This document shows positions 52,922 through 61,398 of a stretch of DNA of 64,000 nt, piece by piece; position 1 is the stretch's first letter; each line of letters opens with the position of its first letter. The stretch spans positions 1-64,000 of the forward strand of contig CAYNJC010000014.1 in the NCBI GenBank assembly GCA_964397565.1, read 5' to 3'. The stretch comes from JAPLST01 sp964397565. Its GTDB lineage: Bacteria > Auribacterota > UBA3054 > JAPLST01. The notes under the pieces are model-generated. The model did not search any database and had not been told where the DNA came from. It worked only from the letters and a program-made list of their open reading frames with translations. The position numbers were made by a program, and so were the translations under genes.

Positions 52922-53830
52922 CTATCTTGAAGAGGCCGTGTTTAGAGCCCGCTGCAACGTGGCCAGATTCTGGCGCATGATCGTAAGATACGCGTCTTTG
53001 GTCAAGGGCCCGGTCACGGCCGGGTCGAGCAGATATACGGTTGCGCCGCATTCGCGTGCGATCGTGGCGGCAGCGCGCGCCGAGTATTGCGGCTCGGCGC
53101 ACAGTGCGGTGACGCCGGTCTTGCGCACCAGTTGGATGGTCGCGGCCAATTCGCGCGGGTTCGGCTCGCTGCCCGGCTCACGTTCAATCACCGCCGCGAT
53201 CCGCAGATCAAATTCGTGTGCAAAGTAAGGGAAGGCCTCATGAAACGTGATGATGGTCCGCGCCGTTGCGCCACTCAAGCCGGCCTGCATTTCTGCGCGC
53301 AAGGCCGCCAGTTGCGCGACATAGGCGGCGCAATTGCGCTGATACACCGGGGCATGGCGCGGGTCGCGCATGGCCAGTGCGGCGGCAATTGTGCGGACTT
53401 GGCCGATCGCCCCGCTGATGCTGACCCACACATGCGGATTGACGCCGTGCTCGTCGCGCAACAGATTCAGGCCCTGGCTGGCGCTGATAACGGTCAGATT
53501 CGTTGTGTGTTCGATGACGTTGTTGAGAAAGGACTCCATGCCCGCGCCATTGACGATGAACACATCGGCATCGGCCAGGGCGCGCAGCTCCGCCGGCGTC
53601 AGTTGATAGTCATGCAAGCAACCCGTGGTCGGCCGCGTCAGATTCTTGAGCAAGACGCCGGGCACACCATCCACGATGTTTAACGTGCTGATGTAGAGTG
53701 GATAAAACGAGGTGACGATCCGCAAGGGCGCGGGGTTGGTGGCTGGGCCGGCCGGCGCTGCGCCACGGGCCAGAACGCTGGCGCCCAGCGCCATCAAGCC
53801 CGCCCATACGCAATGATGGCAACGCAGCAT
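52922..53830 (-). CDS. ZnuA/TroA-type metal ABC transporter substrate-binding protein
   Basis: Periplasmic binding protein of cluster A-I (zinc or manganese), 302 residues, with a signal peptide (MLRCHHCVWAGLMALGASVL). Family landmarks: IVTSFYPLYISTLNIVDG, the metal-ligand histidines in TTGCLHDYQLTP, GVNPHVWVS and ITFHEAFPYFAHEFDL, and ADVFIVNGAGMESFL. There is no long histidine-rich loop, so the metal is not resolved. ATG 53830 has GGAGG six bases upstream, which decides it over two earlier in-frame ATGs. The permease and ATPase are not adjacent. The gene points towards the lipoprotein gene and follows tRNA-Leu. Confidence 0.88.
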   Translation of the reverse strand: MLRCHHCVWAGLMALGASVLARGAAPAGPATNPAPLRIVTSFYPLYISTLNIVDGVPGVLLKNLTRPTTGCLHDYQLTPAELRALADADVFIVNGAGMESFLNNVIEHTTNLTVISASQGLNLLRDEHGVNPHVWVSISGAIGQVRTIAAALAMRDPRHAPVYQRNCAAYVAQLAALRAEMQAGLSGATARTIITFHEAFPYFAHEFDLRIAAVIEREPGSEPNPRELAATIQLVRKTGVTALCAEPQYSARAAATIARECGATVYLLDPAVTGPLTKDAYLTIMRQNLATLQRALNTASSR

Positions 53831-53878
53831 ACTATTCCTCCTCATGGCAAACACCACAATGCTTTCGCAACAGTAAAG

Positions 53879-53965
53879 TGGTGCGCGGAGGGAGACTTGA
53901 ACTCCCAGGAGCTTTCGCCCACTAGCACCTCAAGCTAGCGTGTCTACCAATTCCACCACCCGCGC
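53879..53965 (-). tRNA. tRNA-Leu (anticodon GAG), CCA encoded
   Basis: Read on the minus strand from 53965. The acceptor GCGCGGG pairs with UCCGCGC, the D-arm is UGGUGGAAUUGGUAGACAC, and the anticodon arm GCUAGCUUGAGGUGCUAG gives GAG. A long variable arm (UGGGCGAAAGCUCCU) is typical of leucine tRNAs, and the T-arm is GGGAGUUCAAGUCUCCC. Discriminator A is at 53882, followed by genomically encoded CCA (53881-53879). Confidence 0.95.
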
Positions 53966-54095
53966 ACGCGAGATCGGCGAACGTATATTGTACGGAATCA
54001 GGCCGCGAAAGTCAACCGATTCAGAGGAGCGCCAGGTATGATCCACCCACGTGATCGCTGCCCCCGCAACGCGTGCCGCAGCGCGTCGCAAATTA

Positions 54096-54104
54096 TGGTA
54101 GAAT
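54096..54104 (+). promoter_or_regulatory. Extended -10 promoter immediately before cotH-like ATG
   Basis: TGGTAGAAT with the -10 hexamer TAGAAT at 54099-54104. The ATG at 54111 begins six bases later, where transcription would start, suggesting a leaderless mRNA. Confidence 0.5.
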
Positions 54105-54110
54105 TGATAT

Positions 54111-56399
54111 ATGAACATCCCGTGCCTACTGCGTCGCGCCTTCATTCACAACCGCGTGTGGCACCCGCTGGCTGTGCTGATCTGCGGCAGCGCGGTTGCC
54201 TTGGCGGTGAATGATCCGTCCTACAATGCTGATTACCGCGCCGCCGCGGCGGTGCTCGATACCGGCAGTGTCGCGGTCGTGCGCGTAACCATGGCGGCCG
54301 CGGATCTGTCGCACATGCTGACCGATGTCAACACCAATATCTACTATCTGTGCAGCATCCAGTTCAGCAATCAGTTGGTTGCGCTCGAGACGGTCAGCAA
54401 CGTTGCCATCCGCTTGCGCGGCAATACCTCGCGCACCGCAACCAAAAAATCATACAAGCTCTCTTTCAATGAATATGTGCCCGGACGCAAGTTTCACGGC
54501 CTGCGCAAACTGAATGTGAATGGCGAACACAATGATCCGTCCATCATGCGCTCGGGGCTGTGCTGGCATCTGTTCGATCAAGTGCGTATTCCGCATTCGC
54601 GCGCGGCTCACGCGGAATTGTACATTAACGATCAGCTCTTTGGGTTGTTTGCCAACATCGAGCAGGTGGACGATGAGTTTTTGCAGGCCTGGTTCGGCTC
54701 CGACGCCGGCAATCTGTTCAAGTGCCTGTACCAAGGCGCGCCGGCGGAGTTGATCTATCGCGCCGACGGCCGCTATGACCTTGTCGGCAACGGCACCACC
54801 TATGTCCTCGAGACCAATGAAGCCTCAAACGATTTTCGCGACTTCGCCCAGTTCGTTGCCTTGGTCAACACGAGCGCGATTGCGAATCTGCCCGCCGCGC
54901 TCGAGCCGCTGTTCAATGTCGAGGATTTCTTGCGCTGGATGGCGCTCAGCGCCCTGTATGGCAGTTGGGATGATTACCGCTATCTCGCCAATAATTTTTA
55001 TTTGTACCACGATCCCCGCGCGGGCCGCTTCCAGTTTATTCCCTATGATTACGACAACACCCTCGGCATTGATTTCTTCGGCATCAACTGGGCCACGCGC
55101 ACGCTGAACAGTTGGGACAGCAGTCCGCGCCCGCTCTCAACCCGCATTCTGCAAGTACCGCGCTATCGCCGCCGCTATAATCAATTCCTGGCCGACTTCA
55201 GCGCGAACGTGTTCGCCCTGTCCAACGTCAGCCCGCGCGCCGTGGCCATGAAGACCATCATACAGACTGCCGCCCAACGTGACTATGCCAGCGTTGCGCA
55301 CGATTGGGGCTTTAACCTGGCCAGCTTTAATGCGGCGCTCACTGCGCCCACGTCGTACAGCACCGCCAATCACGTCACCTTCGGCGTGCTGCCGTTTGTC
55401 AGCACCCGCGTGGCGCGCGTCGAGAGCCAACTCGATCCAATGATTCTGGGCTTGAATGAAGTGCTCAGCTCGAACATCACCAGTGTGACCGACGAGGGCG
55501 GCCGGCATGTTGCCTGGCTCGAACTGTACAATCCGCGCCAGACCGCGGTGTCGCTCAGCGGATTGCATTTGACCGATACTCCCGCGTTGCCGACCAAATG
55601 GGCGCTGCCGGCTACCAATGTGCCCGCGCGCGGCTTCCTGTTGCTGTGGCTCGATGGCCATCCCGAGCGTGGCGCGCTGCATGCCCCCTTCGGCGTCGGC
55701 GCCGCGCCGTTCCTGCAATTGCGCATCAATACGACCAACGTGCTCGACCAACTGCAGGCGCCGGCGCTCAGCGCGGATCACAGCTATGGAACCTATCTCG
55801 ATTTCGGCAGTGGCGCGCGCACGTTCATCACCCCGACACCACGCGCCGAAAATCTGTTGCTGCCCGCGCCGGTGCCCGCCCTGCTCATCAATGAATTTCA
55901 GGCGGATAACAAGACCACGATCACCAATCCGGCCAATGGCAGTTGTGATGACTGGATCGAGCTCTGGAATATCGGCGCCACGCCGGTTGATCTGCTCGAC
56001 CTGTATCTGTCGGACAATGCAGCGACGCCGACCAAGTGGCGTTGCCCGAGCTCACTGCCGCTGGCGCCGGGCCAACATTTATTGCTCTGGGCGGATGGCG
56101 AACCGGCCTACGGGCCGCAACATTTGTCGTTCAAACTCAGTGCGGATGGCGAGGAACTCCTGCTGGTCGCCAGTGACGGCACCAATGTGCTTGACGCCGT
56201 CCAATTCGGCACGCAAGCCGCGGATATCTCAAGCGGACGCTATCCCGACGGCGCCGGCGGCGCGCGCAGCAATGCGGCCTTTCAAACCATGGTGCCGACG
56301 CCCGGTAAGACTAACGTACCCGAGCCGGCGGCGGGTCTGTTCTTAGTCGCCTTCTTTGTGCGCCGCGCTGTCAAGGTGGGAGCGGCCTCCGTGCCGTGA
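54111..56399 (+). CDS. CotH-kinase/lamin-tail secreted protein with PEP-CTERM-type tail
   Basis: 762 residues. The signal peptide covers about 1-33 (HPLAVLICGSAVALA). Residues about 55-430 form a CotH-like domain: VAIRLRGNTSRTATKKSYKL, FHGLRKLNVNGEHNDPSIMR, ELYINDQLFGLFANIEQVD, FQFIPYDYDNTLGID. CotH proteins are atypical protein kinases or cell-surface structural factors. Two lamin-tail-like domains follow at about 445-560 and 590-720 (VAWLELYNPRQTAVSLSGLH and DDWIELWNIGATPVDLLDLY). The tail NVPEP, then AAGLFLVAFFVRRAVK, is an exosortase sorting signal. The ATG lies six bases after a -10 box. Surface role inferred. Confidence 0.85.
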   Translation: MNIPCLLRRAFIHNRVWHPLAVLICGSAVALAVNDPSYNADYRAAAAVLDTGSVAVVRVTMAAADLSHMLTDVNTNIYYLCSIQFSNQLVALETVSNVAIRLRGNTSRTATKKSYKLSFNEYVPGRKFHGLRKLNVNGEHNDPSIMRSGLCWHLFDQVRIPHSRAAHAELYINDQLFGLFANIEQVDDEFLQAWFGSDAGNLFKCLYQGAPAELIYRADGRYDLVGNGTTYVLETNEASNDFRDFAQFVALVNTSAIANLPAALEPLFNVEDFLRWMALSALYGSWDDYRYLANNFYLYHDPRAGRFQFIPYDYDNTLGIDFFGINWATRTLNSWDSSPRPLSTRILQVPRYRRRYNQFLADFSANVFALSNVSPRAVAMKTIIQTAAQRDYASVAHDWGFNLASFNAALTAPTSYSTANHVTFGVLPFVSTRVARVESQLDPMILGLNEVLSSNITSVTDEGGRHVAWLELYNPRQTAVSLSGLHLTDTPALPTKWALPATNVPARGFLLLWLDGHPERGALHAPFGVGAAPFLQLRINTTNVLDQLQAPALSADHSYGTYLDFGSGARTFITPTPRAENLLLPAPVPALLINEFQADNKTTITNPANGSCDDWIELWNIGATPVDLLDLYLSDNAATPTKWRCPSSLPLAPGQHLLLWADGEPAYGPQHLSFKLSADGEELLLVASDGTNVLDAVQFGTQAADISSGRYPDGAGGARSNAAFQTMVPTPGKTNVPEPAAGLFLVAFFVRRAVKVGAASVP

Positions 56400-56922
56400 A
56401 TCTGAGCAGAATTGTCTCACCGCAATAATAACATTGCAAGGTGGCCTGCGGCATCGCCTGCCTAATCGTCAATCACATTTAGGAACGCCTTCAGCTTGTC
56501 GCCGAGGTGACGCGCGAGGTCCCTTTCTTGGTCGTGTCAAGCGCGACGGCATTGCCGCCGATTGCATCGGCGGCTATGCTGCCAAGGCGGGTGAGCGCCA
56601 CGGCGTCTGTGTCTGAATCTTTTCCTTAGCGCGCTATGCGCTGCATGGCATGTTCACCCACGGCGCCTGTCTGCCGTACCCGACACAGGCAGGTTGTGCA
56701 TCTGCCCGCAACTCGCCCAGCTCCGCGTTCATTGCCAGTCATGATTGGCTTACACTTATGCGGTGTTGCGAGTCGCCGAATCTGGGCCTCAAAAGCCCCT
56801 TGCAATCCTGAAAACAATATGCCATAATGACTACAGCGTAGCAAAGACATCGTGTCCGGGAAACCGGTGGCGATACACAAAACCTTATACAACAAGATGA
56901 TTTCAGCCTGTGACGAGATGCA
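56400..56922. other. Intergenic region before the chemosensory operon
   Basis: No gene I can support. It begins after a copy of the GGGAGCGGCCTCCGTGCCG word that overlaps the cotH 3' end. The middle (about 56460-56620) has short frames with no recognisable family. The end holds the promoter at 56800-56828. Confidence 0.6.
56800..56828 (+). promoter_or_regulatory. Promoter of the chemosensory operon
   Basis: TTGCAA (56800-56805), 17-base spacer, CATAAT (56823-56828) preceded by TGC (extended -10). The leader to the first cheW is about 85 bases. Confidence 0.65.
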
Positions 56923-57306
56923 ATGCACGTACTGGTGTTTCATGTTAATCAGCACTATTATGGCATACCGCTTGAACACGTTGATTGCATAGTTCCCGCC
57001 GTGGCAATCACGCCTGTGCCGGAATCGCCGCTTACAACGCTGGGCGTGATTAATGTGCATGGCACAGTGATGCCCGTAACCAGCGCGCGCCGGTTGTTTG
57101 GCCATCCCGACCGGGAACTGTGTCAAGCGGATCAGATGATTGTCATAGCGAGGCCGTCACCGCATGTTCTGCTGGTGGATGACGTTGCAGCAGTTGTTGA
57201 ATATGCGCCGCAAGACGTTACACCCCCTGAACCGGGCGTGCATGCGCACGGTTTAATTAGCGGCATTCTTCGTCACGACAACGAATTAATCTTGTTACTC
57301 ACCTAA
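56923..57306 (+). CDS. cheW: CheW-like coupling protein (first)
   Basis: Couples chemoreceptors to the CheA kinase; 127 residues, cytoplasmic. The fold is visible: LVFHVNQHYYGIPLEHVDCIV, PLTTLGVINVHGTVMPVTSARRLFG, QMIVIARPSPHVLLVDDVAAVV and HGLISGILRHDNELILLLT. It is slightly shorter than usual (about 150), with a trimmed C-terminus. First gene after the TTGCAA/CATAAT promoter; the next gene (cheR) starts 11 bases after its stop. Operons of this type often carry two CheW proteins, one per coupling site. Confidence 0.9.
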   Translation: MHVLVFHVNQHYYGIPLEHVDCIVPAVAITPVPESPLTTLGVINVHGTVMPVTSARRLFGHPDRELCQADQMIVIARPSPHVLLVDDVAAVVEYAPQDVTPPEPGVHAHGLISGILRHDNELILLLT

Positions 57307-57317
57307 TCCCGGCGGGC

Positions 57318-58856
57318 ATGCTTTCAACGGTTATGATACCCGTGTGCCAAATCAAGGCGGCGCCACTCCTGCAACTGACGCCTGCGCAGGCAAATGATGT
57401 CAGTGTGTTGATTGCGCGCACCATGGGATTGCACTTTCCGGCAGAGCGCCAGCGTGAGCTTGAAAGCGGCATGCGTTCGGCTGCGCGCACGCTGGGCTTC
57501 GGAAACGATGTGGCCGTGTTGTGCGCGTGGTTGCTGTCTGCGCCACTAACAAAAGAACAACTACGCGTACTTACAGAACATCTGACTATTGGTGAAACCT
57601 ACTTCTTTCGCTATCGCGAACAGTTTGAATTCCTTGAAAAATGTATCCTGCCGGAAGTGATTGAACGCCGCCGTAAGGATAAATGTCTGCGCATCTGGAG
57701 CGCCGGATGCAGCACCGGCGAAGAAGCGTATTCACTGGCAATTGCGCTGCAACGCAGTATGCCACAGTGGAAAGAATGGCATCTGACTATCCTGGCCACC
57801 GACCTGAATGCCGCGGCCATTCGAAAAGCAACTGAGGCGCACTACGGCGAATGGTCGTTCCGTGACGCGCCGCCATGGTTGAAAAGCACCTACTTTACGC
57901 ATGGCACTTCGGATAAACTGCGGGTGGTTGATGCGGTGCGGCACATGGTCACATTTTCCACCATAAATCTGATTGCTGATCCGTACCCATCGCTGCTCAA
58001 TAATACGACCGCGTTGGACATTATCCTGTGCCGCAACGTCATGATGTACTTTGCCCAAGAGCAGATGAACCATGTGCTGGCGCGCTTGTATCTTTGTTTG
58101 TCTGAAGGCGGCTGGCTGCTCGTCGGGCCAACCGATGTGTTTGGTGTGCAGCGCGCCCCCGTTCCCTTTGCTGAATCAGACCAGCTGACCTGCTTCAAAA
58201 AAACATCCGCAGTGCCGCCGGCCGCGACACTGCTGATGCCGCACACTGCACAGGCTGCTGCGCATCCGCATCCGCCACGCCGTGCTGTGTATGCGCCCAC
58301 CCCCGCCGCGCAGCACGACACGCAGGAATCACTGGCGCAAGCAGTGGTAGCCGCGGAAGCCGCGCTGGCGTGCGGGAAATTTGATGAAGTGTGCGCGTTG
58401 CTGAAACCGCAGGTGTCCGCCGCGCGCGCGCATCGCGGCGAAGCATATTGCACCGCCTTGGCGCTGCTGGCGCGCGCATCCGCCAACAGCGGCATGCTGC
58501 AGGATGCACTGCAGTGGTGCGACAAAGCGATTGCGGCGTCCGCCACGGATGCCCGGGCCCATTATTTGCGGGCCACTATTTTGCTGGAGCACGGCGACCT
58601 TGCGGAAGCCGAGGCAACCTTGCGGCGCGTGCTGTTTCTGAATCCGCAGCACGCGCTTGGCCATTTTACGTTGGGCACCGTGGCGCGCATGCAAAATAAG
58701 CTGCACGCTGCGCAACGCCATTTTTCAAATGCCATGACTGTGCTGCGCGCCTTGCCGACGGAAGAAAGCGCGCCGGACGGTGACGGCATTACTGCGGGCA
58801 GACTCGCGGAGATTATTTCGGTAATGATGCTCACGAAGGCGCGTCATGACGCATGA
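57318..58856 (+). CDS. CheR-type methyltransferase with C-terminal TPR repeats
   Basis: 512 residues. Residues 1-290 form a CheR glutamate O-methyltransferase that methylates chemoreceptors: LTEHLTIGETYFFRYREQFE, LRIWSAGCSTGEEAYSLAIAL (SAM site), LATDLNAAAIRKA, FSTINLIADPYPSL, DIILCRNVMMYF and LSEGGWLLVGPTD. After a proline/alanine-rich linker (about 295-330), three or so tetratricopeptide repeats fill 350-480 (ALQWCDKAIAASATDARAHY, EAEATLRRVLFLNPQHALGH). CheR-TPR fusions are typical of Wsp- or Frz-like systems that control development or c-di-GMP rather than swimming. It overlaps the next cheW by 11 bases. Confidence 0.92.
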   Translation: MLSTVMIPVCQIKAAPLLQLTPAQANDVSVLIARTMGLHFPAERQRELESGMRSAARTLGFGNDVAVLCAWLLSAPLTKEQLRVLTEHLTIGETYFFRYREQFEFLEKCILPEVIERRRKDKCLRIWSAGCSTGEEAYSLAIALQRSMPQWKEWHLTILATDLNAAAIRKATEAHYGEWSFRDAPPWLKSTYFTHGTSDKLRVVDAVRHMVTFSTINLIADPYPSLLNNTTALDIILCRNVMMYFAQEQMNHVLARLYLCLSEGGWLLVGPTDVFGVQRAPVPFAESDQLTCFKKTSAVPPAATLLMPHTAQAAAHPHPPRRAVYAPTPAAQHDTQESLAQAVVAAEAALACGKFDEVCALLKPQVSAARAHRGEAYCTALALLARASANSGMLQDALQWCDKAIAASATDARAHYLRATILLEHGDLAEAEATLRRVLFLNPQHALGHFTLGTVARMQNKLHAAQRHFSNAMTVLRALPTEESAPDGDGITAGRLAEIISVMMLTKARHDA

Positions 58857-59373
58857 GACTGAACAAGCAGTGCTGCTGCGGCGTGCCTGTGCGCTCGCAC
58901 GCCCGTTGCAGGAGGAAGAAAAGCGCACAGACATGCTGCAAGTGGTTGAATTCATGCTGGAAAACGAACGCTATTGTATTGAAGCACGCTATGTCCGGGC
59001 TGTGTTGCCGCTGAAGAATTGGACAAGCTTGCCGGGCGCGCCTGCGCATATTGCCGGCGTGATGAATGTGCGCAGGGAAATTATTGCCGTGCTTGACGTG
59101 CGAGTTGTACTGGGGCTGCCGCGCACGGTTGCGGAACAGGCGCATACCGCGCTGATTCTGCATAATGACACGATGGCATTCGGCATTGTGATAGACGCGC
59201 TGTGTGGCGTGACATTTCTTAATCGCGCAGACATCGCGCCTGCGCTGCCGACACAAACGGGTACGCGCAGACACTATGCGCTGGGCATTACCAATGCGCA
59301 GCAAGTGGTGCTTGACGCGCTGCAGCTGCTGAACGACCCGGCTTTGATTGTCGATGAATCATCAACCGTATAA
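58846..59373 (+). CDS. CheW-like coupling protein (second)
   Basis: 175 residues. An N-terminal extension of about 30 residues precedes the CheW fold (VVEFMLENERYCIEARYVRAV, HIAGVMNVRREIIAVLDVRVVLG, ALILHNDTMAFGIVIDALCG, HYALGITNAQQVVLDALQLL). In Wsp-like operons the second CheW (WspD-like) has such an extension. Start ATG 58846 overlaps cheR. It precedes the receptor gene by 27 bases. Confidence 0.88.
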   Translation: MTHETEQAVLLRRACALARPLQEEEKRTDMLQVVEFMLENERYCIEARYVRAVLPLKNWTSLPGAPAHIAGVMNVRREIIAVLDVRVVLGLPRTVAEQAHTALILHNDTMAFGIVIDALCGVTFLNRADIAPALPTQTGTRRHYALGITNAQQVVLDALQLLNDPALIVDESSTV

Positions 59374-59400
59374 AGAATAGCATATGCCAAGGAGCTTTCC

Positions 59401-61398
59401 ATGAAGAATCTGCAGTTTCGCCTAAAATTAATGGTGTCATTTGGCATCCTGATTGCCCTCGCGCTTATCCTGGGCGGATTTGCCGCCTGGCGCATGAGCA
59501 GCGCCGGCGCACGCTGCAGTCGACTCGCGCAATGGGAAGTGCCCGAAGTGGTGTTCAGTACAGAGATTGAACGCCAAGCGTTGACGTTCATGTATTGGGT
59601 GCGCGGCTATGAAGCGAATCGGGACCCGGTGTTCTTGCAGAAGGGGCTGGAAAGCCTGACTAATTTGTATGCCGTCCTGAACACGACGCGCGCGCTGGCG
59701 GAGTGCTATGCGAATGAAGAAGTGCTGGGCGGTGTTGAAATTGCCGAAAACAATGCGCGTTATTTTGAAACATTGTTGATGAACACGGTTACGAACAACC
59801 ATGCAATGGCAGAGAAGCGGCGGCAGCTTGACGCCGCCAATAAAATATACATGGATAACTGCTACGCCTTCCTTGATGTCCAGAATAAAAACATGGTAAA
59901 GGAAATGGCCGCCTGTGCTACGAATCACATTGAACTACGCGGCCTCATTGACCGCGTCAATCTGGTGAACGATATCATCGATGTGGGCAACACGATTCGC
60001 ATCAATTGCCTGCGCGCGGAGATGGAAGAAGATACCAATGCGGTTGCCGCTGTCGCGGAGCTGTTTGCACGAGTTGAACAAGACGTGAAAACAATCGAGC
60101 CAATGGCGGCGGCAGATCAAATGACGCAGAATTTGACGAATGTGCGCGCCGCCGCGCACGCGTATCACACCTGTTTCCTTGATTTGATGAATGATATCCA
60201 GATGCAGCACGATCTAATGTTTTTGCGTGCCAAGAGCGCGGAAGCTATTCTCATAACCGCACGCGAAAATGCCGCGGACGGTGTCACGCAGGCAATCACG
60301 GTGGTGAATGCCGCCGCGGATCAGCTGCGCGCTACATCGTTGATATTGTATGTGGGGTTGGCGTTTACGGTTGCGGTCAGTATGATCATCGCGTATGTGC
60401 TGGCAGGCATGATTACCCGCTCGCTTGTTCATGGCGTTGCGTTTGCTAATAAGCTCGCCACGGGTGACTTCACTACCGCGTTTGAGATTAACCAGCGCGA
60501 TGAAATTGGTATGCTGGCACGCGCGTTGAACACGATGCGCGAAAGCCTGCGTGCGCAAATTCAAAAATTGGTTGAAGTGATAACAGTATTATCATCATCC
60601 GCCGGCGAAATCTCCACGACGGTTTCGCAAATGTCGGCGTCCGCGTCGGAAACTGCTGCGTCGGTCAGTGAAGCAACCACCACCATTGAGGAAGTGAAAA
60701 AGACGGCGGAACTTGCCACGCAAAAGGCAAAAGAAGTTGTTGACCTTGCACAGAATACTGCGCGTGCCTCGCAATCCGGCGAGGAGGCTTTGCGTCGTAC
60801 CATTGATTTGATGCATAAGATTCGCGAGCACATGGAAACGGTTGCTGCCGGTGTGGTGAAATTGAGCGAACAGTCGCAAGCCATCGGTGAAATCATTGCG
60901 GCGGTGGATGACATTGCTGGACAATCCAATTTGCTGGCAGTCAACGCGGCGATTGAGGCGGCCAAAGCAGGTGAACACGGCAAAGGCTTCGCGGTTGTGG
61001 CGCAAGAAATCAAGAGTTTGGCTGAGCAATCCAAACAGGCTACCGGCCGCGTGCGCACTATCTTGAGTGACATACAAAGAGCAACCAGCAGCGCGGTCAT
61101 GTCCACTGAACAAGCCACAAAAGCGGTGGATGCAGGTGTTGAACAATCCGGGCGCACGGGTGATGCTATACAGGCATTGACGAATGGCATTCAAGAATCG
61201 GCACAAGCAGCATCGCAAATTTCCGCCTCTGCGCAGCAACAGTTCATCGGCGTTGCGCAGGTGACCCTGGCGATGGAAAGTATCAAACAAGCCAGTGAAC
61301 AGAATGTGGAAGGCACGCAACAAATGGAAGTTGCCACGCGCGGCCTCGACCAGCTTGGTAAACAGCTGCGTGAATTGGTGCAACGCTATCACATGTGA
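59401..61398 (+). CDS. Methyl-accepting chemotaxis protein
   Basis: 665-residue membrane receptor. TM1 is at about 10-30 (KLMVSFGILIALALILGGFAAWR). A helical periplasmic sensor of about 280 residues follows (helical-bundle style, e.g. TFMYWVRGYEANRDPVFLQKG, resembling the HBM class). TM2 is at about 316-338 (SLILYVGLAFTVAVSMIIAYVLAG). HAMP is visible as LATGDFTTAFEINQRDEIGMLARALN. The signalling domain has the tip AAVDDIAGQSNLLAVNAAIE, then AAKAGEHGKGFAVVAQEIKSLAEQS. AAGGAG-type ribosome site (AAGGAGCTTTCC) before ATG 59401. No pentapeptide tether at the C-terminus. It overlaps cheA (TGATG). Ligand unknown. Confidence 0.95.
   Translation: MKNLQFRLKLMVSFGILIALALILGGFAAWRMSSAGARCSRLAQWEVPEVVFSTEIERQALTFMYWVRGYEANRDPVFLQKGLESLTNLYAVLNTTRALAECYANEEVLGGVEIAENNARYFETLLMNTVTNNHAMAEKRRQLDAANKIYMDNCYAFLDVQNKNMVKEMAACATNHIELRGLIDRVNLVNDIIDVGNTIRINCLRAEMEEDTNAVAAVAELFARVEQDVKTIEPMAAADQMTQNLTNVRAAAHAYHTCFLDLMNDIQMQHDLMFLRAKSAEAILITARENAADGVTQAITVVNAAADQLRATSLILYVGLAFTVAVSMIIAYVLAGMITRSLVHGVAFANKLATGDFTTAFEINQRDEIGMLARALNTMRESLRAQIQKLVEVITVLSSSAGEISTTVSQMSASASETAASVSEATTTIEEVKKTAELATQKAKEVVDLAQNTARASQSGEEALRRTIDLMHKIREHMETVAAGVVKLSEQSQAIGEIIAAVDDIAGQSNLLAVNAAIEAAKAGEHGKGFAVVAQEIKSLAEQSKQATGRVRTILSDIQRATSSAVMSTEQATKAVDAGVEQSGRTGDAIQALTNGIQESAQAASQISASAQQQFIGVAQVTLAMESIKQASEQNVEGTQQMEVATRGLDQLGKQLRELVQRYHM

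Noticed and set aside
53860..54000. tRNA-Leu as the attachment site of an island
   Set aside because: No direct repeat of the tRNA 3' end was noticed nearby and the neighbours (ZnuA-like, CotH-like) do not look like mobile cargo.
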